Source: Fimbriimonas sp. | GTDB lineage: Bacteria > Armatimonadota > Fimbriimonadia > Fimbriimonadales > Fimbriimonadaceae | Length of the DNA: 64,000 bases | Assembly (NCBI GenBank): GCA_031292555.1 | Contig: JARLGV010000130.1 | Span: 53,604 to 117,603 of the forward strand | Reading direction: 5' to 3' | Shown here: positions 28,671 to 38,733 of the stretch, one piece after another | Layout: the number at the start of each line of letters is the position of its first letter | How positions within the stretch are numbered: the first letter of the stretch is position 1 | Notes under the pieces: generated by a model | The model's database searches: none | What the model saw: only the letters and a program-made list of their open reading frames with translations | Told to the model about the DNA's origin: nothing | Position numbers and translations under genes: made by a program

Positions 28671-29750
28671 CTATTCGTAATTGCCGTATTTGTCGACGAG
28701 GTCGACTACGAAGCAGTAGGTATCCCAACTCACGCTGGGAGGCACCGAGTGATCGGAGTGGTAGCCATACCCTCTGGTAGCCTTGCCCGCTTCGATCTTG
28801 GAGCGAACCTCCTCCTCGATGGCCTCGCGATCGTTGGTGGCGTACACCATCACGTCGCAGTTGCCGATGAACGCAAGCCGGTCACCAAAATCGGGGCAGA
28901 GGTTTCGGACGTCCATTCTTGCCTTCGCCTCAAGCGGCTGCAGGCAGTCGAAACCCGCCTTGATGTAGTCCTCGACGACACCGTTGACGTCTCCGTCGGT
29001 GTGATAGATGAATGGCCATCCTCGATCGTGCGCCCACTGCGCCATTCGTTGATGATCCGGCCAGACCAATTCCCGATAGAGCGGAGGCCCACAGAGCAGA
29101 CCGCCTCGATACGCCATGTCGCCGTAGATCCAAACCCCATCCGGCTCGATTCCGTTATCGACGAGATACTGGAAGTCCCGGAGCACGAGGTCGGTCATTG
29201 TCCGCGAAACGTCGACCAAGTACTCGGGATCATCGATCATCGCGATCATCGTGTTCTCGTCGCCGAGAAGGTGGCGCGTCATCTCGAACGTTTCGAGTCC
29301 GGTCAGGTGGCACCAGCGCCCTTGGCGGCGGCCGACCTTCAGTGCCCAACAGGCGCCTTTCAGGTCGACGGCAGGACCGAGTTCCAGCAGTCTGGGCTTG
29401 AGCTTTGTCTCCCAATCCTCACGCGTCTCGCACGGAAACGCCACGTGCTCCGGCGTGCCCTCGCGGTACTTCCAATATCGGTTGATCTGCCCCCAGGCAT
29501 CCCGCTTGGTGACGGTGTCAGCATCTTCCCGGATGGTTACATCCTGGCCAGGATACGGAAACGGCTCGGACCAGCATAGGCCCTGAAAGTCGTTCCCAAC
29601 CATGATGTTGGGATCTTCGTTCATGCCCTCCCCGCGCCACCGCTTGATCGTGTCGCCCCAGAAAGATTCCATCCTTGGAATGCAGTCCTGATCCTTACGC
29701 TTCAGCATCCGCGAGACGCGCTCGCGGCCGGTCATTCGGACGTTTCGCAT
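28671..29750 (-). CDS. UROD-like protein (HTDG type)
   Basis: This 359-residue UROD-superfamily protein has FIYHTDGDVNGVV at the position of the zinc motif, so the Cys is replaced by Asp. It also has the family N-terminus MTGRERVSRMLKRKDQD after a short leader. 'FIGNCDVMVYATNDREAIEEEV' is typical of the C-terminal barrel. It lies 13 nt downstream of the corrinoid protein gene and 9 nt upstream of the next UROD-like gene. Its Asp-type motif is shared with the copies at 24355 and 52270, so these may form a functional subgroup. Confidence 0.78.
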   Translation of the reverse strand: MRNVRMTGRERVSRMLKRKDQDCIPRMESFWGDTIKRWRGEGMNEDPNIMVGNDFQGLCWSEPFPYPGQDVTIREDADTVTKRDAWGQINRYWKYREGTPEHVAFPCETREDWETKLKPRLLELGPAVDLKGACWALKVGRRQGRWCHLTGLETFEMTRHLLGDENTMIAMIDDPEYLVDVSRTMTDLVLRDFQYLVDNGIEPDGVWIYGDMAYRGGLLCGPPLYRELVWPDHQRMAQWAHDRGWPFIYHTDGDVNGVVEDYIKAGFDCLQPLEAKARMDVRNLCPDFGDRLAFIGNCDVMVYATNDREAIEEEVRSKIEAGKATRGYGYHSDHSVPPSVSWDTYCFVVDLVDKYGNYE

Positions 29751-29763
29751 GGAGGGCGTCCGC

Positions 29764-30399
29764 CTAGGCCGCCTTCGGTCCGACCAGATAACGCGCTACC
29801 TCGACGGCACTTGCCGCGTCCGGCGCAAACGCATCGGCTCCGATCTGGTTCGCGAATTCCTGGGTAATCGGCGCGCCGCCAATAATGATCTTGGTCGACG
29901 TGAGCCCGGCCGCCCGAAGCTGCTCGATCGTCGTCTTCATCGAAGGCATCGTCGTGGTAAGTAGAGCCGACAGACCGATGATCTGCGGGTTGTGCTCCTT
30001 GGCGGCTTCGACGAACTTCTCAGGCGGCACGTTGGTGCCGAGGTCCACGACGTTGAAGTTCGCGCCCTTCCACATCATCGACACCAAATTCTTGCCGATG
30101 TCGTGCAGGTCGCCCTGTACCGTACCGATCAGGGCGGTGTACTCCGGCCGGATGCCTGCCGCAATCAAGAGTGGCTCGAGAATGATCATGCTTTCCTTCA
30201 TCGCACGGGCCGCAATGAGCATCTCGGGAACGAAAACCTCGTTTCGTTGGAAACGCGCCCCGATGTCGTCCATGCCCACGATCAGGGAGTCGAGAATGGC
30301 ACGTGGTTCGATTTTCGCGTCGATCGCTTCTTGAGTCAGTAGGGCCGCCGCCTTGCGGTTCCCGGATTTGATTGCATCTGTGAGTTGAGAAAGATCCAT
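29764..30399 (-). CDS. mtaC: Corrinoid-binding methyl carrier protein (MtaC/MtbC type)
   Basis: This 211-residue protein has an N-terminal four-helix cap domain (about 1-85), then a Rossmann-type B12 domain with the cobalt-ligand motif GDLHDIG (Asp97, His99, Gly102), SALLTTTM and a GGAPIT loop. It carries the methyl group between MtaB-type and acceptor methyltransferases. ATG 30399 (MDLSQLTDAI) is preferred to the longer frame starting at 30423. Placement right after mtaB supports a methanol-specific carrier, but other UROD-like partners in the operon may also use it. Confidence 0.92.
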   Translation of the reverse strand: MDLSQLTDAIKSGNRKAAALLTQEAIDAKIEPRAILDSLIVGMDDIGARFQRNEVFVPEMLIAARAMKESMIILEPLLIAAGIRPEYTALIGTVQGDLHDIGKNLVSMMWKGANFNVVDLGTNVPPEKFVEAAKEHNPQIIGLSALLTTTMPSMKTTIEQLRAAGLTSTKIIIGGAPITQEFANQIGADAFAPDAASAVEVARYLVGPKAA

Positions 30400-30451
30400 G
30401 GAGTCTGTCCTTTGTGAGTGCACTCGTTGTTCGGAGATGGGTTCTAAAATG

Positions 30452-31834
30452 TCAGTCCAGTTCGTAGTCGGCCGGTCGGAAGGTGGATCGGTCGACCTGG
30501 TCCATCATCTCGGTCATGAATTCGGATTCGGATTCCGGCAGGTCGTAGAGGGCGTTTTGGATCGAGTCGAGCCAACAGACTTCGCGCTCGGGAATCCGCA
30601 GCCGCTTGTCCTTGAAGGCATCGGAGAGGATGTCGATCGCTGCCAGTCCGGCAGCGACGCCGGCACGGTACGGGTTGGGGGAGCCGACAATTGCGCTCGC
30701 GATCTGCACCGCGCTTTCCGGCGCCAACACGAGGGCTTGTGGATCCAGTTCGATGTCGGACCGGACCATCCAGCGCTGAAGAAAGCCGGCCGCCACCGGT
30801 CCATCGGAGATCGCCTCGTTGAACAACCGGGTGTCGTAGGCGATCTGCTCGAGATAGCAGGTCGGAGCCATTGCCCCAAGTAGCCGAACGTTCTGAACCG
30901 ATTCGTTGCTCCACGTGTCGCAGGCAGCAGCCGCCACGTTGCCGACCGGACTCAAGTGTGCGCAGGCTGCCGACTTGCCCTCCATCGCCATCGGATAGCC
31001 GGTGATGGCCTTGAGGATCACGTTTTCGTAGCCGCAGTCCTTACCGGGGCCAACCGCGCCACACTCGTAAGCGGCAAGACTCCGTACGGCGGAGATGCTC
31101 CGCACGACGGCGGCAAAAACGCGAGGAATCAGTTTCTGCTCCGCAAGGACCATCGCGGTGTTGGCAAAGCCGCACGCGGTGTCTCCTGCCGCATGAACGT
31201 TGTGCCGATCTGCGATCTCGCGGATGTGCGGCCACAGGAAGCGCATGTCTCGCACGCCCATCACGCAGAGTGCGAAGATCACTTGTCCGACGTCGCATGA
31301 CTGAAGAGCCTCGTCATGAACCTCTTTCCCACCGACCGACTCGATACTGAGAAGTTCTGCACCCGCCGCAGCGGAGCGGTCGAACAACTCCAGCATGTTC
31401 TCCCAAAGCTCGCCCGATCGCATGACGGGCGGACGAACCATCTCGCGCGTATCGTTGGGCGTCATGCGAAGGACTGACTTCAGCCCCTCCTTGGCGTGCG
31501 CCTCATGCATCGCATCTAGGAGGATATTGGTGACCTCCATGCCCCAGTCGGGGTTCTCGGTCATCGGTGGTAGCGTTTCGAATTCGACGACCAAACCAGG
31601 GACGCTCAACTCGCATGCCCTCTTTAGGACTCCGTCGATCATTTCCCGATACTGTCGACACACTTCGGGCATCGTCGCGCCGTTGACGAACATGGTCGGC
31701 AGAGTGAAATTGATCTCTGGATAGACCACCCCACCACCAATCCTCATCCCTCGACGAGTAACCAGCGGCTTGGGCGCAAATCCGAAGATCAAGTTGGCCG
31801 GATCTTCAATTGCTAGTTTTGTAAATTCAGACAT
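30452..31834 (-). CDS. mtaB: Methanol:corrinoid methyltransferase MtaB
   Basis: MtaB cleaves methanol and puts the methyl on the corrinoid protein. The 460-residue length equals that of archaeal MtaB. Zinc ligands match in position: Glu165 (LLSIESVGGKE), Cys221 (GDTACGFANTAMVLAE) and Cys267 (KDCGYEN). AACAHLSPVGN and TWSNESVQNVRLL are further signatures. ATG 31834 has a good ribosome site (AGAGAGG, 4 nt upstream). It is the first gene of the eight-gene corrinoid run. Its presence in this type of bacterium suggests anaerobic or micro-oxic C1 use, which is inference. Confidence 0.92.
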   Translation of the reverse strand: MSEFTKLAIEDPANLIFGFAPKPLVTRRGMRIGGGVVYPEINFTLPTMFVNGATMPEVCRQYREMIDGVLKRACELSVPGLVVEFETLPPMTENPDWGMEVTNILLDAMHEAHAKEGLKSVLRMTPNDTREMVRPPVMRSGELWENMLELFDRSAAAGAELLSIESVGGKEVHDEALQSCDVGQVIFALCVMGVRDMRFLWPHIREIADRHNVHAAGDTACGFANTAMVLAEQKLIPRVFAAVVRSISAVRSLAAYECGAVGPGKDCGYENVILKAITGYPMAMEGKSAACAHLSPVGNVAAAACDTWSNESVQNVRLLGAMAPTCYLEQIAYDTRLFNEAISDGPVAAGFLQRWMVRSDIELDPQALVLAPESAVQIASAIVGSPNPYRAGVAAGLAAIDILSDAFKDKRLRIPEREVCWLDSIQNALYDLPESESEFMTEMMDQVDRSTFRPADYELD

Positions 31835-31999
31835 GGACCTCTCTTTCAGCCCGTGTGGAGGTTACAGTATCGGCCCTGGTTTGGCATGTCGTTAATTCTG
31901 TTGACAGAGCGTTGTGAACCAACCGGGCGTCCCCATTTTTGACGACAAGGACCATGAATCCGTGGGTAAGTCAATCGCCAACAGGTAGAAACAAACCAG
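31835..31999. promoter_or_regulatory. Divergent promoter region of the corrinoid operon
   Basis: This 165-base gap separates mtaB (minus) from the ICMT-like gene (plus). I searched by eye for a cobalamin riboswitch box and found none. TTGACA occurs at about 31897 on the plus strand, without a clear -10 element at standard spacing. Confidence 0.4.
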
Positions 32000-33847
32000 A
32001 TGTCTCGACGGCCCAAACCAGATTCGCCGTTGCGGGCCGGCCGTTTCGACGTGGCCTGCCAGATTTCCTACGAGTTGGGGCTGTTGCTGGCCGTCTTCAT
32101 CCTTCTCTTGGTCGCGATTCATCAGGCTCTAACGCATCGAGCCGTGATCGACAAGACCCTCGACGCCACCCACGTCGCCGCAACCGGGATCTCACCGCAA
32201 GACTTCCGAGTGGGAGAGGCGTACCCCTTGTACCGTTTCAATCCCGACTGGGAGGAACCGATCGGCGAGATCAAAGTCTCGGCAGTGACCGACTCACGCG
32301 TTGAGTTCGCCTTTCGCGATTCTGATATCAAGTGGACGATGGGCCGGGTGGGGCGTGTCACGGGAGTGGATGGCGCGTACGTCAAGCTGGACATGGGGTC
32401 GGACCTCGGCTTCAAACCGGGCGACAAGGTCAACGTTTTCTCGGACCGAGTGTTGTTTGCCACCGTGCAAATCGTTTCGACAGGCCCTCGTGAGTCTCTG
32501 GCAGGAATCTTCGGTTCCACGGAACGCGATACCCGCCCCGAGACCTTGGTCGGCAAGGTGGCCAGCGAGTTCGTCGTAGTCAACCAGGTGGTCGTCCCCT
32601 ATTCGCCGCTAGTCCACTGGCTCGACGCTCTTTCCGTCCTGGCACTGATCGGCATCTACACATACCTGCGCGCAAAGTGCAAATCGTCGCCCTTCTTACG
32701 CTATGGGCCTGGCCTCGCGAAGCGGTTTCGGCCAGCCGTCGGGGCCAAACTCGCCTTTCACGCCCTTGTTGGCGTGCCGGCCTGTTGGTTCTTGGGGATA
32801 TTCGTCCTGCGGGCGGCTGCGTATCTGGTTGCGATCTTTTGCGATCAGATCGTCCATGCGAAGATCCCACCCGCTCTTTCGACCGAGTCGTTTCTACGGG
32901 GACTGAGTCCGGCATTCGGCATCCTGTTCGCCGCCTATCTCATCGTGCTCGTTCGGTTCAAAGGATCGCCGTTCGGTTTCCTGGCCAAAAAGCTTGCATT
33001 TCGTGGCGGCGTCTTCAAGCACTCCGCGAGCGATCTGCCCGAGCACATTACGATGTGGATGTTCCAGGCGATTATCGTGTATGCCTTTGGACGAACGTTG
33101 GGCCTGTTCTTCCAGCAGAACCTGAGCGTTGGCATTTCTGCATCGTGGCCGAATGCTCCTGCCGTGGTTGTGCCTCTGGTCCCACCGGTAAGTTTCGAAG
33201 GAGCGGGACGATCGATCGCTTCGATCGGCTATGCGCTGACCCACGTCCCCTCCCCGGCGACCCAGGATGCAATGTTTATGACGGTCCAAACCATCATTTA
33301 CAACGCATGCATCTTTGCCTGCCTGTTCGGCTACGGATATTCGCTTCTCGGCTACCTTTGGGGCAAGCGGATTCGGAACATCGACTTCACGGTTGTCGGC
33401 TGGCTGACGAACGCAATCTGCTACAGCCCGCTCTTCGGCATCGTCCTGTGGCAGATGCTTCCTCCTACCGCCGGTCCAGACCCGACGATGGCAGACGGCG
33501 CACTGCGTACGATCACATTCCTGGGTGAGGTCTATTTGAACGTCGTTTACACGCTGAGCATCTGGAACCTGGGTCCGATGTTCGGCGTGATGACGGACAA
33601 GGGGGTTCGCACCACCGGTTTCTACAGCGTTGTGCGCCACCCAAACTACACGATGGAATCCCTGATGTTCATCCTATTGTTCAGCCGAGGACTCTCCACT
33701 CCCGCCCAGTGGTTTGCAGCCGGATCCTTCATCCTCGTCTACTGGCTGCGCTCCGAGCGCGAGGACCAGTTCATGTCAGTTTCGAATCCGGATTACCTTC
33801 TCTACAAGGCTCGCACCATATACAAGTTCATCCCAGGCATCTACTAG
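32000..33847 (+). CDS. Polytopic membrane protein with ICMT-like C-terminus
   Basis: The 615-residue protein has one N-terminal helix (about residues 26-44). A soluble beta-rich domain follows (about 50-195) with a 'GAYVKLDMGSDLGFKPGDKV' pattern, as seen in small barrels such as FlgT-C. Then come about seven hydrophobic helices. The last 90 residues match isoprenylcysteine/phospholipid methyltransferases (TGFYSVVRHPNYTMESL, a Trp, then SEREDQFM, and YKARTIYKFIPGIY). These bind SAM at the membrane. The methyl acceptor is unknown. The stop is 10 nt from the convergent DUF3472 gene. Confidence 0.7.
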   Translation: MSRRPKPDSPLRAGRFDVACQISYELGLLLAVFILLLVAIHQALTHRAVIDKTLDATHVAATGISPQDFRVGEAYPLYRFNPDWEEPIGEIKVSAVTDSRVEFAFRDSDIKWTMGRVGRVTGVDGAYVKLDMGSDLGFKPGDKVNVFSDRVLFATVQIVSTGPRESLAGIFGSTERDTRPETLVGKVASEFVVVNQVVVPYSPLVHWLDALSVLALIGIYTYLRAKCKSSPFLRYGPGLAKRFRPAVGAKLAFHALVGVPACWFLGIFVLRAAAYLVAIFCDQIVHAKIPPALSTESFLRGLSPAFGILFAAYLIVLVRFKGSPFGFLAKKLAFRGGVFKHSASDLPEHITMWMFQAIIVYAFGRTLGLFFQQNLSVGISASWPNAPAVVVPLVPPVSFEGAGRSIASIGYALTHVPSPATQDAMFMTVQTIIYNACIFACLFGYGYSLLGYLWGKRIRNIDFTVVGWLTNAICYSPLFGIVLWQMLPPTAGPDPTMADGALRTITFLGEVYLNVVYTLSIWNLGPMFGVMTDKGVRTTGFYSVVRHPNYTMESLMFILLFSRGLSTPAQWFAAGSFILVYWLRSEREDQFMSVSNPDYLLYKARTIYKFIPGIY

Positions 33848-33857
33848 CCTCGGCGGG

Positions 33858-35132
33858 CTATTTGTCGGCCGCCTCGACCTGCGATACGAACTCCATGACG
33901 TCCTTGCCGGGCGGACGCGATGCGAGGACTCCTTCGAATTTCGCGCCATAGGCGACTGGGCCGTCATCGGTATAGCCCCCTGCCGATGCGGTTACGCGGG
34001 TGCCGTTGACCTTGAAGAAGTAATCCTCTCGGTAGTTCGCCATTCGGGCGGTGTGAGTGAATGACCCGGCGCGCACCTGGGTCCATTCGCTTCCGGTGCG
34101 TACCCATGCCGGTCCATAGTCGGCGAGGCGCTGCCTCTGCCCTTCGCCTCCCCAAAAATCTTCGATGAAACTATAGAGCGAACGCAGATAGGTCCCGTCC
34201 TGAGGAGCGATCCACGACGAAATCAGCCCCCAGCGCTTGGTGTCGTTGAAGTAGTAGTAGCCGGAGTAGATCGTCTTGTTGCCCTTGGGCAGTGCGCGCA
34301 CCAGGAACCGCTGGGTCTGCCCCGTCTTCCACGGATAGACCAAGTGCGAGTGACCGCCGGTGCCCTCGTTGCCAAAGCTCCCGGTGAAAACTCCGTCCCC
34401 CTTTCCAACCAACTGAACCTGAAGGTCCTTGTCGACTTTGTCTCGGCTCACTTTCTCGCTACCGCTGTCCCAAACCGAGAAGATGACGCGACGCTCGGTC
34501 GGGCTGTTGACTTGAATGCCAAAATAGCCTCGCGCCCAACCGCATGCCATATAGTAGGTCGAGAGTGGAGAGGTCCGAGGCACGATCTCGTTATAGAACC
34601 AGGAGACCGGCGCACCCTTCGGCGTCGGCCAGCGCAAGTGGACTGAGGCACTGCTTCGCCATCGTGTTTCGTTGATCAACGCATCCGAAACCGGTGCTCC
34701 GTTCAAGGTGAGCGACTCGACCGCGACGTTGGAGATCGGACGGTCGGACGAGAGGTCGAACTTCACATAGCCAGGTTTGACGATTTGTGCCGATCCGAAA
34801 TCGAGCGATTGATCGCCGCTTGCCGGAATGCCGCGCTTTGTGGCCGCGATTCTGCCACGTGCGTCCCGGGCTTCCAGGCGGAATATGGCGGCAGTTTGCA
34901 CCGTCGCATGGATCCGAACTCCCAACTGCACGATGCCCGGACTCCTGAACTTGGCGAACCAGACAAGGTGATTCTTGGGGTTCGTCCAGCCCGGAACCGA
35001 CCCAGAATCTGGGATCGAGATGCCCTCCGGATCCGGCTCGGAATAGGCGCGAAATGCGGGAATCGATCTCTCAGCGAGTTGAGGTGCCAGGACCAGGAGA
35101 CTAACAACGGCGGCCAACATGCCACCGAGCAT
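33858..35132 (-). CDS. Exported DUF3472 protein
   Basis: This 424-residue protein has a short signal peptide (MLAAVVSLLVLAPQLA) and the DUF3472 pattern (SVHLRWPTP..APVSWFYNEI, YYMACGWARGYFGIQVNS). A DUF5077-like N-terminal beta domain may be included. DUF3472 proteins are exported and are often linked to carbohydrate use in soil bacteria, but have no proven activity. The alternative start, ATG 35120, would shorten the leader by four residues. No operon partner: it converges with the ICMT-like gene and is divergent from the kinase gene. Confidence 0.78.
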   Translation of the reverse strand: MLGGMLAAVVSLLVLAPQLAERSIPAFRAYSEPDPEGISIPDSGSVPGWTNPKNHLVWFAKFRSPGIVQLGVRIHATVQTAAIFRLEARDARGRIAATKRGIPASGDQSLDFGSAQIVKPGYVKFDLSSDRPISNVAVESLTLNGAPVSDALINETRWRSSASVHLRWPTPKGAPVSWFYNEIVPRTSPLSTYYMACGWARGYFGIQVNSPTERRVIFSVWDSGSEKVSRDKVDKDLQVQLVGKGDGVFTGSFGNEGTGGHSHLVYPWKTGQTQRFLVRALPKGNKTIYSGYYYFNDTKRWGLISSWIAPQDGTYLRSLYSFIEDFWGGEGQRQRLADYGPAWVRTGSEWTQVRAGSFTHTARMANYREDYFFKVNGTRVTASAGGYTDDGPVAYGAKFEGVLASRPPGKDVMEFVSQVEAADK

Positions 35133-35247
35133 ACAGGTTCCGGGCTAAAACCACTCTCGAACGTAGATTCTCACCTTCCAGAACTTGGACCATCGATCTT
35201 TTTGTGTTAAGGATAATGAGTGGAGATTTGCGTCCGACAATGATGTT

Positions 35248-38200
35248 ATGCGCGACGAAGTGAGGCCGTACGAGAAGCTGCGCAACGAGGCGACTCGGCT
35301 CAAGGAACTGAGCCGCTGGCTCGCGCGTCTCGCAGAGGCGGTCAAGCGCGACTGCGACCTCCACGCGATCATGCGCACGATTCGAGACATTCTCGTCGAT
35401 GATTGCGGTTTCGATCGGGCAGGGGGCTTCTCTTACGACCCGGTGACCGAAACGATGAGGGGCTCTTGGGGCACCGACCCAGACGGTTTCCTCGAAGAAA
35501 GTATCGATACTCAGATCCCGTTCTACGGGCCAGAGCGAACCGTCTGGGAGCGAATGGCCGACGGGGGCCCCGGCTACCACTTCAGGCACTACGAGACAGA
35601 CCAGCCTCGGGACGATCTGCCCGAGGAAATGCAGAGCGTGGTGGACCACGCTTCGATCATCTTGGCGGCCGGCGGTGAATTGATCGGGTACTTCGCCATC
35701 GACAACCTGCTGACGAACCGTCCGATCACCAGGGAGCATATCGAGAACCTGATTCCGTTTGCCGATCAGGCGGCGCTTGCGGTCCAGAATGCGAAGCTCC
35801 GTCAGGATCGTGACGCCGCGGCCCTGCGACAAAGGCGGATGACCGAGATCTCGCTTGCGATCAACTCAAACGAAGACATTGAGACGGTCTTCCAGATGGT
35901 GCGCGCCGCCGTCATGGAGTTCGGCTATGTCGACCGTGCCGCCGTGTGGACCGTCGACGACTTTGTCGCCTACGGCAGTTGGGGGACCGACGAACTGGGT
36001 CGACTATGCGACGAGCATGAGTTCAGCTTCCCGATCGAGCCCAGGGGAAAGTACTTCATCGCGCTCGATAACACCGAGAGCCCGTTCGCGATCGACACGA
36101 TCCCAACGCCGGGGCCGGACGGGCAGATCGTCGAGAACGTATCGCACGCCTTCATCCCCCTTCGAGCAGGAAAGGAACTGGTCGCGATCGTGACGGTCGA
36201 CATGCTCCTGACCCGGCGTCTGATCACGCGCGCGATGCTTCGATCGGTTCTGCCCATCGCCGACCAAGCCGCGGTGGCGATCCAAAAGGCCCGACTACTC
36301 GCCCAGCAGCAGACTGCCCTGAAGCAGCAGAAACGCCTGATGGATATCGCGGTTGCCGTTACCGGAAATGAGAATCCCGACTCAGTGTTTCGCATGGTCC
36401 GCGACGCGATCCTTGAGACGGGGACCGTCGACCGAGTGGGGGTGTGGCTGATCGACGGCGATGAGGCGGTCGGATGTTGGGGAACCGACTCCGACGGGCT
36501 CCCTAGGGACGAGCATCATGTCCGCTTCCCGATTGCTGAGTTCACCCAAACCTATTCGCGCTGTCTCGTCGGAGACGAGGACTACCAGATCGATCCGCAC
36601 CGATCGGTCACGCTGCGGAATGGCGACATCGCGAGCGAAGTACCCTACGCGGTAGTGCCAATTCGGACCGGTGAGAACCTCGTCGGGTTCCTGACTCTTG
36701 ACACGTTGCTGAGCCGGCGCAAACTGACCCCAGAGCGCCTCGAGCTGATCTTGCCGCTGGCCAAGCAGGCCGCCGTCGTCGTCCAGAACAGCCGGTTGTA
36801 CGCCGCCGCCGAACAGGAGATCGCCCGTCGAAAGGACGTCGAAGAGAAGCTTCGGGCCCATGCCGCCGCCCTCACGATCGCGCGAGACGAAGCGGTTGCG
36901 GGGACCAAGGTGAAGAGCGAATTTCTCGCCAACATGAGTCACGAAATTCGAACCCCCATGAATGGGGTCATCGGCATGACCTCGTTGCTCATGCAGACGG
37001 AGCTAATGCCGGAGCAACGCGAGTACGCACGTGTCATCCAGGAAAGCGCTGGCTCGCTACTTTCGGTCATCGAAGATATTCTCGACTTCTCAAGAATCGA
37101 GGCGGGGGTCCTCAAGATCGACGCCTACCCGTTCAACATTCGAGACACGATCGAGGACGTGTGCGACCTGATGGCGTCCCAGGTCAAGGAAGAGTCGCTC
37201 GAACTGAACTGCTTCATTCCGCCTGGCATGCCCGAACTGCTTGTGGGCGATGAGGATCGCGTCCGTCAGATGGTCACGAACCTCGTCGGTAACGCGATCA
37301 AGTTCACGCGCGGCGGTGAGGTTACGGTTCTCGCCGAGTGCTTGGAGGATGGCGCCGATCATGCGACGATCCGGATCGAGGTGCAGGACACCGGTATCGG
37401 CATCGCGCCGGATCGCCAATCCGCGATCTTCGATAGCTTCACGCAAGTGGACGGCAGTTCGACCCGCCGCCATGGTGGAGCGGGCCTGGGCCTCACCATC
37501 ACCAAGAAGATCGTCACTCTGCTCGGCGGGAACATAGGCCTGGAGAGCGAACTCGATAAGGGAAGCCGATTCTGGCTGGATATTCCGTTCGCCAAGCAAC
37601 TGACTGCGTCCGGCCTAAGCGGACGACAGAGCGAGGTGCTTCGGGGCGTCAACGTCTTGCTGGCGGTGGAGAACCCCACCAACGCAAGCTTCCTCTCCAC
37701 CTACATCGAGCACTGGGGAGGTACGACGATTCGTGCGGCCGACTACCAAGAGGCGATTCGCATCGCTACCGAATCGGACCGGCGTTTCGACTTCGCAATC
37801 TTGGACAGCGAGATGTCGAACCGCGCACGGCCGGACGCCGAATCGGGCGAGAGTCTGTGCGGGCGATGCTCGCCCAGAAACGGAGTGGAAGCGCTGGCCG
37901 ATCTCAAGGAGACCGCGTCGGCCGAATCGGTGCACGCCATTTTGCTGACTTCGATGTTCAACCGATATCAGTCGGACGCCTTGTCGCGCGTCGATTTTGC
38001 CACCGTGCTGGCGAAGCCGGTCCGGTACCGGCTGCTTCAAAGCGTTCTGACCCGGTTGCTCGAACCGCACCTCTCGAGCCCGTCTTTGCCAGAGTTGCCG
38101 AGACCGGAGTCTGTGCACCTGGGCCTACGCGTCCTCCTGGCGGAGGACAATCTCGTTAACTCGATGGTCGCCAGCGGAAGGCTGGTCAAGTGGGGTTGTG

Positions 38201-38511
38201 AGTGCACGGTGGTGGAAACGGGCATCGAAGCTCTTCGCGCCTTCGAGTCCACCCGCTTCGACGTGGTTCTCATGGACGTCTCGATGCCGGAGATGGACGG
38301 CATCCAAGCGACTCTTGAGATCCGAATGCGGGAACGGGCGGGAGCGCTGGATCGGGTACCGATTATCGCAATGACGGCACATGCCCTCGAAGGAGATCGG
38401 GAGCGGTGCCTGGAAGCAGACATGGACGACTACGTCGCCAAACCGATTGACTTCGCCGACCTGCTTCACAAACTGATCCACTGGAGCCGCCACCCCGCTG
38501 CCACCGAGTGA
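35248..38511 (+). CDS. Hybrid sensor histidine kinase with three GAF-like units
   Basis: This is a cytoplasmic two-component hybrid kinase of about 1,087 residues, with no transmembrane segment. It has three consecutive GAF-like units (about residues 30-180, 195-350 and 365-520), each with a W-G-T-D motif. A HisKA phosphoacceptor follows in [12 protein letters not shown] (His565), then an ATPase with [18 protein letters not shown] and [14 protein letters not shown]. The first receiver is degenerate and has an inserted Cys-containing loop. The second, intact receiver has its phosphoacceptor in [11 protein letters not shown] (Asp1010). Frame start 35185 would be TTG; ATG 35248 is preferred. The ligand and the cognate regulator are unknown. 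Confidence 0.9.
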   Translation: MRDEVRPYEKLRNEATRLKELSRWLARLAEAVKRDCDLHAIMRTIRDILVDDCGFDRAGGFSYDPVTETMRGSWGTDPDGFLEESIDTQIPFYGPERTVWERMADGGPGYHFRHYETDQPRDDLPEEMQSVVDHASIILAAGGELIGYFAIDNLLTNRPITREHIENLIPFADQAALAVQNAKLRQDRDAAALRQRRMTEISLAINSNEDIETVFQMVRAAVMEFGYVDRAAVWTVDDFVAYGSWGTDELGRLCDEHEFSFPIEPRGKYFIALDNTESPFAIDTIPTPGPDGQIVENVSHAFIPLRAGKELVAIVTVDMLLTRRLITRAMLRSVLPIADQAAVAIQKARLLAQQQTALKQQKRLMDIAVAVTGNENPDSVFRMVRDAILETGTVDRVGVWLIDGDEAVGCWGTDSDGLPRDEHHVRFPIAEFTQTYSRCLVGDEDYQIDPHRSVTLRNGDIASEVPYAVVPIRTGENLVGFLTLDTLLSRRKLTPERLELILPLAKQAAVVVQNSRLYAAAEQEIARRKDVEEKLRAHAAALTIARDEAVAGTKVKSEFLANMSHEIRTPMNGVIGMTSLLMQTELMPEQREYARVIQESAGSLLSVIEDILDFSRIEAGVLKIDAYPFNIRDTIEDVCDLMASQVKEESLELNCFIPPGMPELLVGDEDRVRQMVTNLVGNAIKFTRGGEVTVLAECLEDGADHATIRIEVQDTGIGIAPDRQSAIFDSFTQVDGSSTRRHGGAGLGLTITKKIVTLLGGNIGLESELDKGSRFWLDIPFAKQLTASGLSGRQSEVLRGVNVLLAVENPTNASFLSTYIEHWGGTTIRAADYQEAIRIATESDRRFDFAILDSEMSNRARPDAESGESLCGRCSPRNGVEALADLKETASAESVHAILLTSMFNRYQSDALSRVDFATVLAKPVRYRLLQSVLTRLLEPHLSSPSLPELPRPESVHLGLRVLLAEDNLVNSMVASGRLVKWGCECTVVETGIEALRAFESTRFDVVLMDVSMPEMDGIQATLEIRMRERAGALDRVPIIAMTAHALEGDRERCLEADMDDYVAKPIDFADLLHKLIHWSRHPAATE

Positions 38512-38640
38512 TAGCCGCGATGGACCATCCGGCCATGCCGGGAATACCTCTTGAGAAATCGGAGCGATACCTTGCTGGCCGCCATCAGGCGACGACCGTT
38601 CAGGGCGTGCCCGGGCATGGTATCATTTTCGTTTGCTGGC

Positions 38641-38715
38641 GGGCCTGTAGCTCAGTGGTAGAGCATCGGCCTTTTAAGCCGTTGGCCGCGGGTTCGAGCC
38701 CCGCCGGGCCCACCA
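38641..38715 (+). tRNA. tRNA-Lys(TTT), CCA encoded
   Basis: The acceptor stem GGGCCTG pairs with CGGGCCC (38705-38711) with one G-T pair. The D-arm is GCTC/GAGC. The anticodon loop CTTTTAA gives TTT (lysine). The T-arm is GCGGG-TTCGAGC-CCCGC. Discriminator A and the CCA end (38713-38715) are encoded. A T-T mismatch closes the anticodon stem at 27:43. Confidence 0.95.
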
Positions 38716-38733
38716 GCCTTCCTTCCCGACCGG

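Noticed and set aside
31835..31999. Possible cobalamin riboswitch before mtaB
   Set aside because: I looked for the B12 box on both strands and found no match; the gap is also rather short for the full fold.
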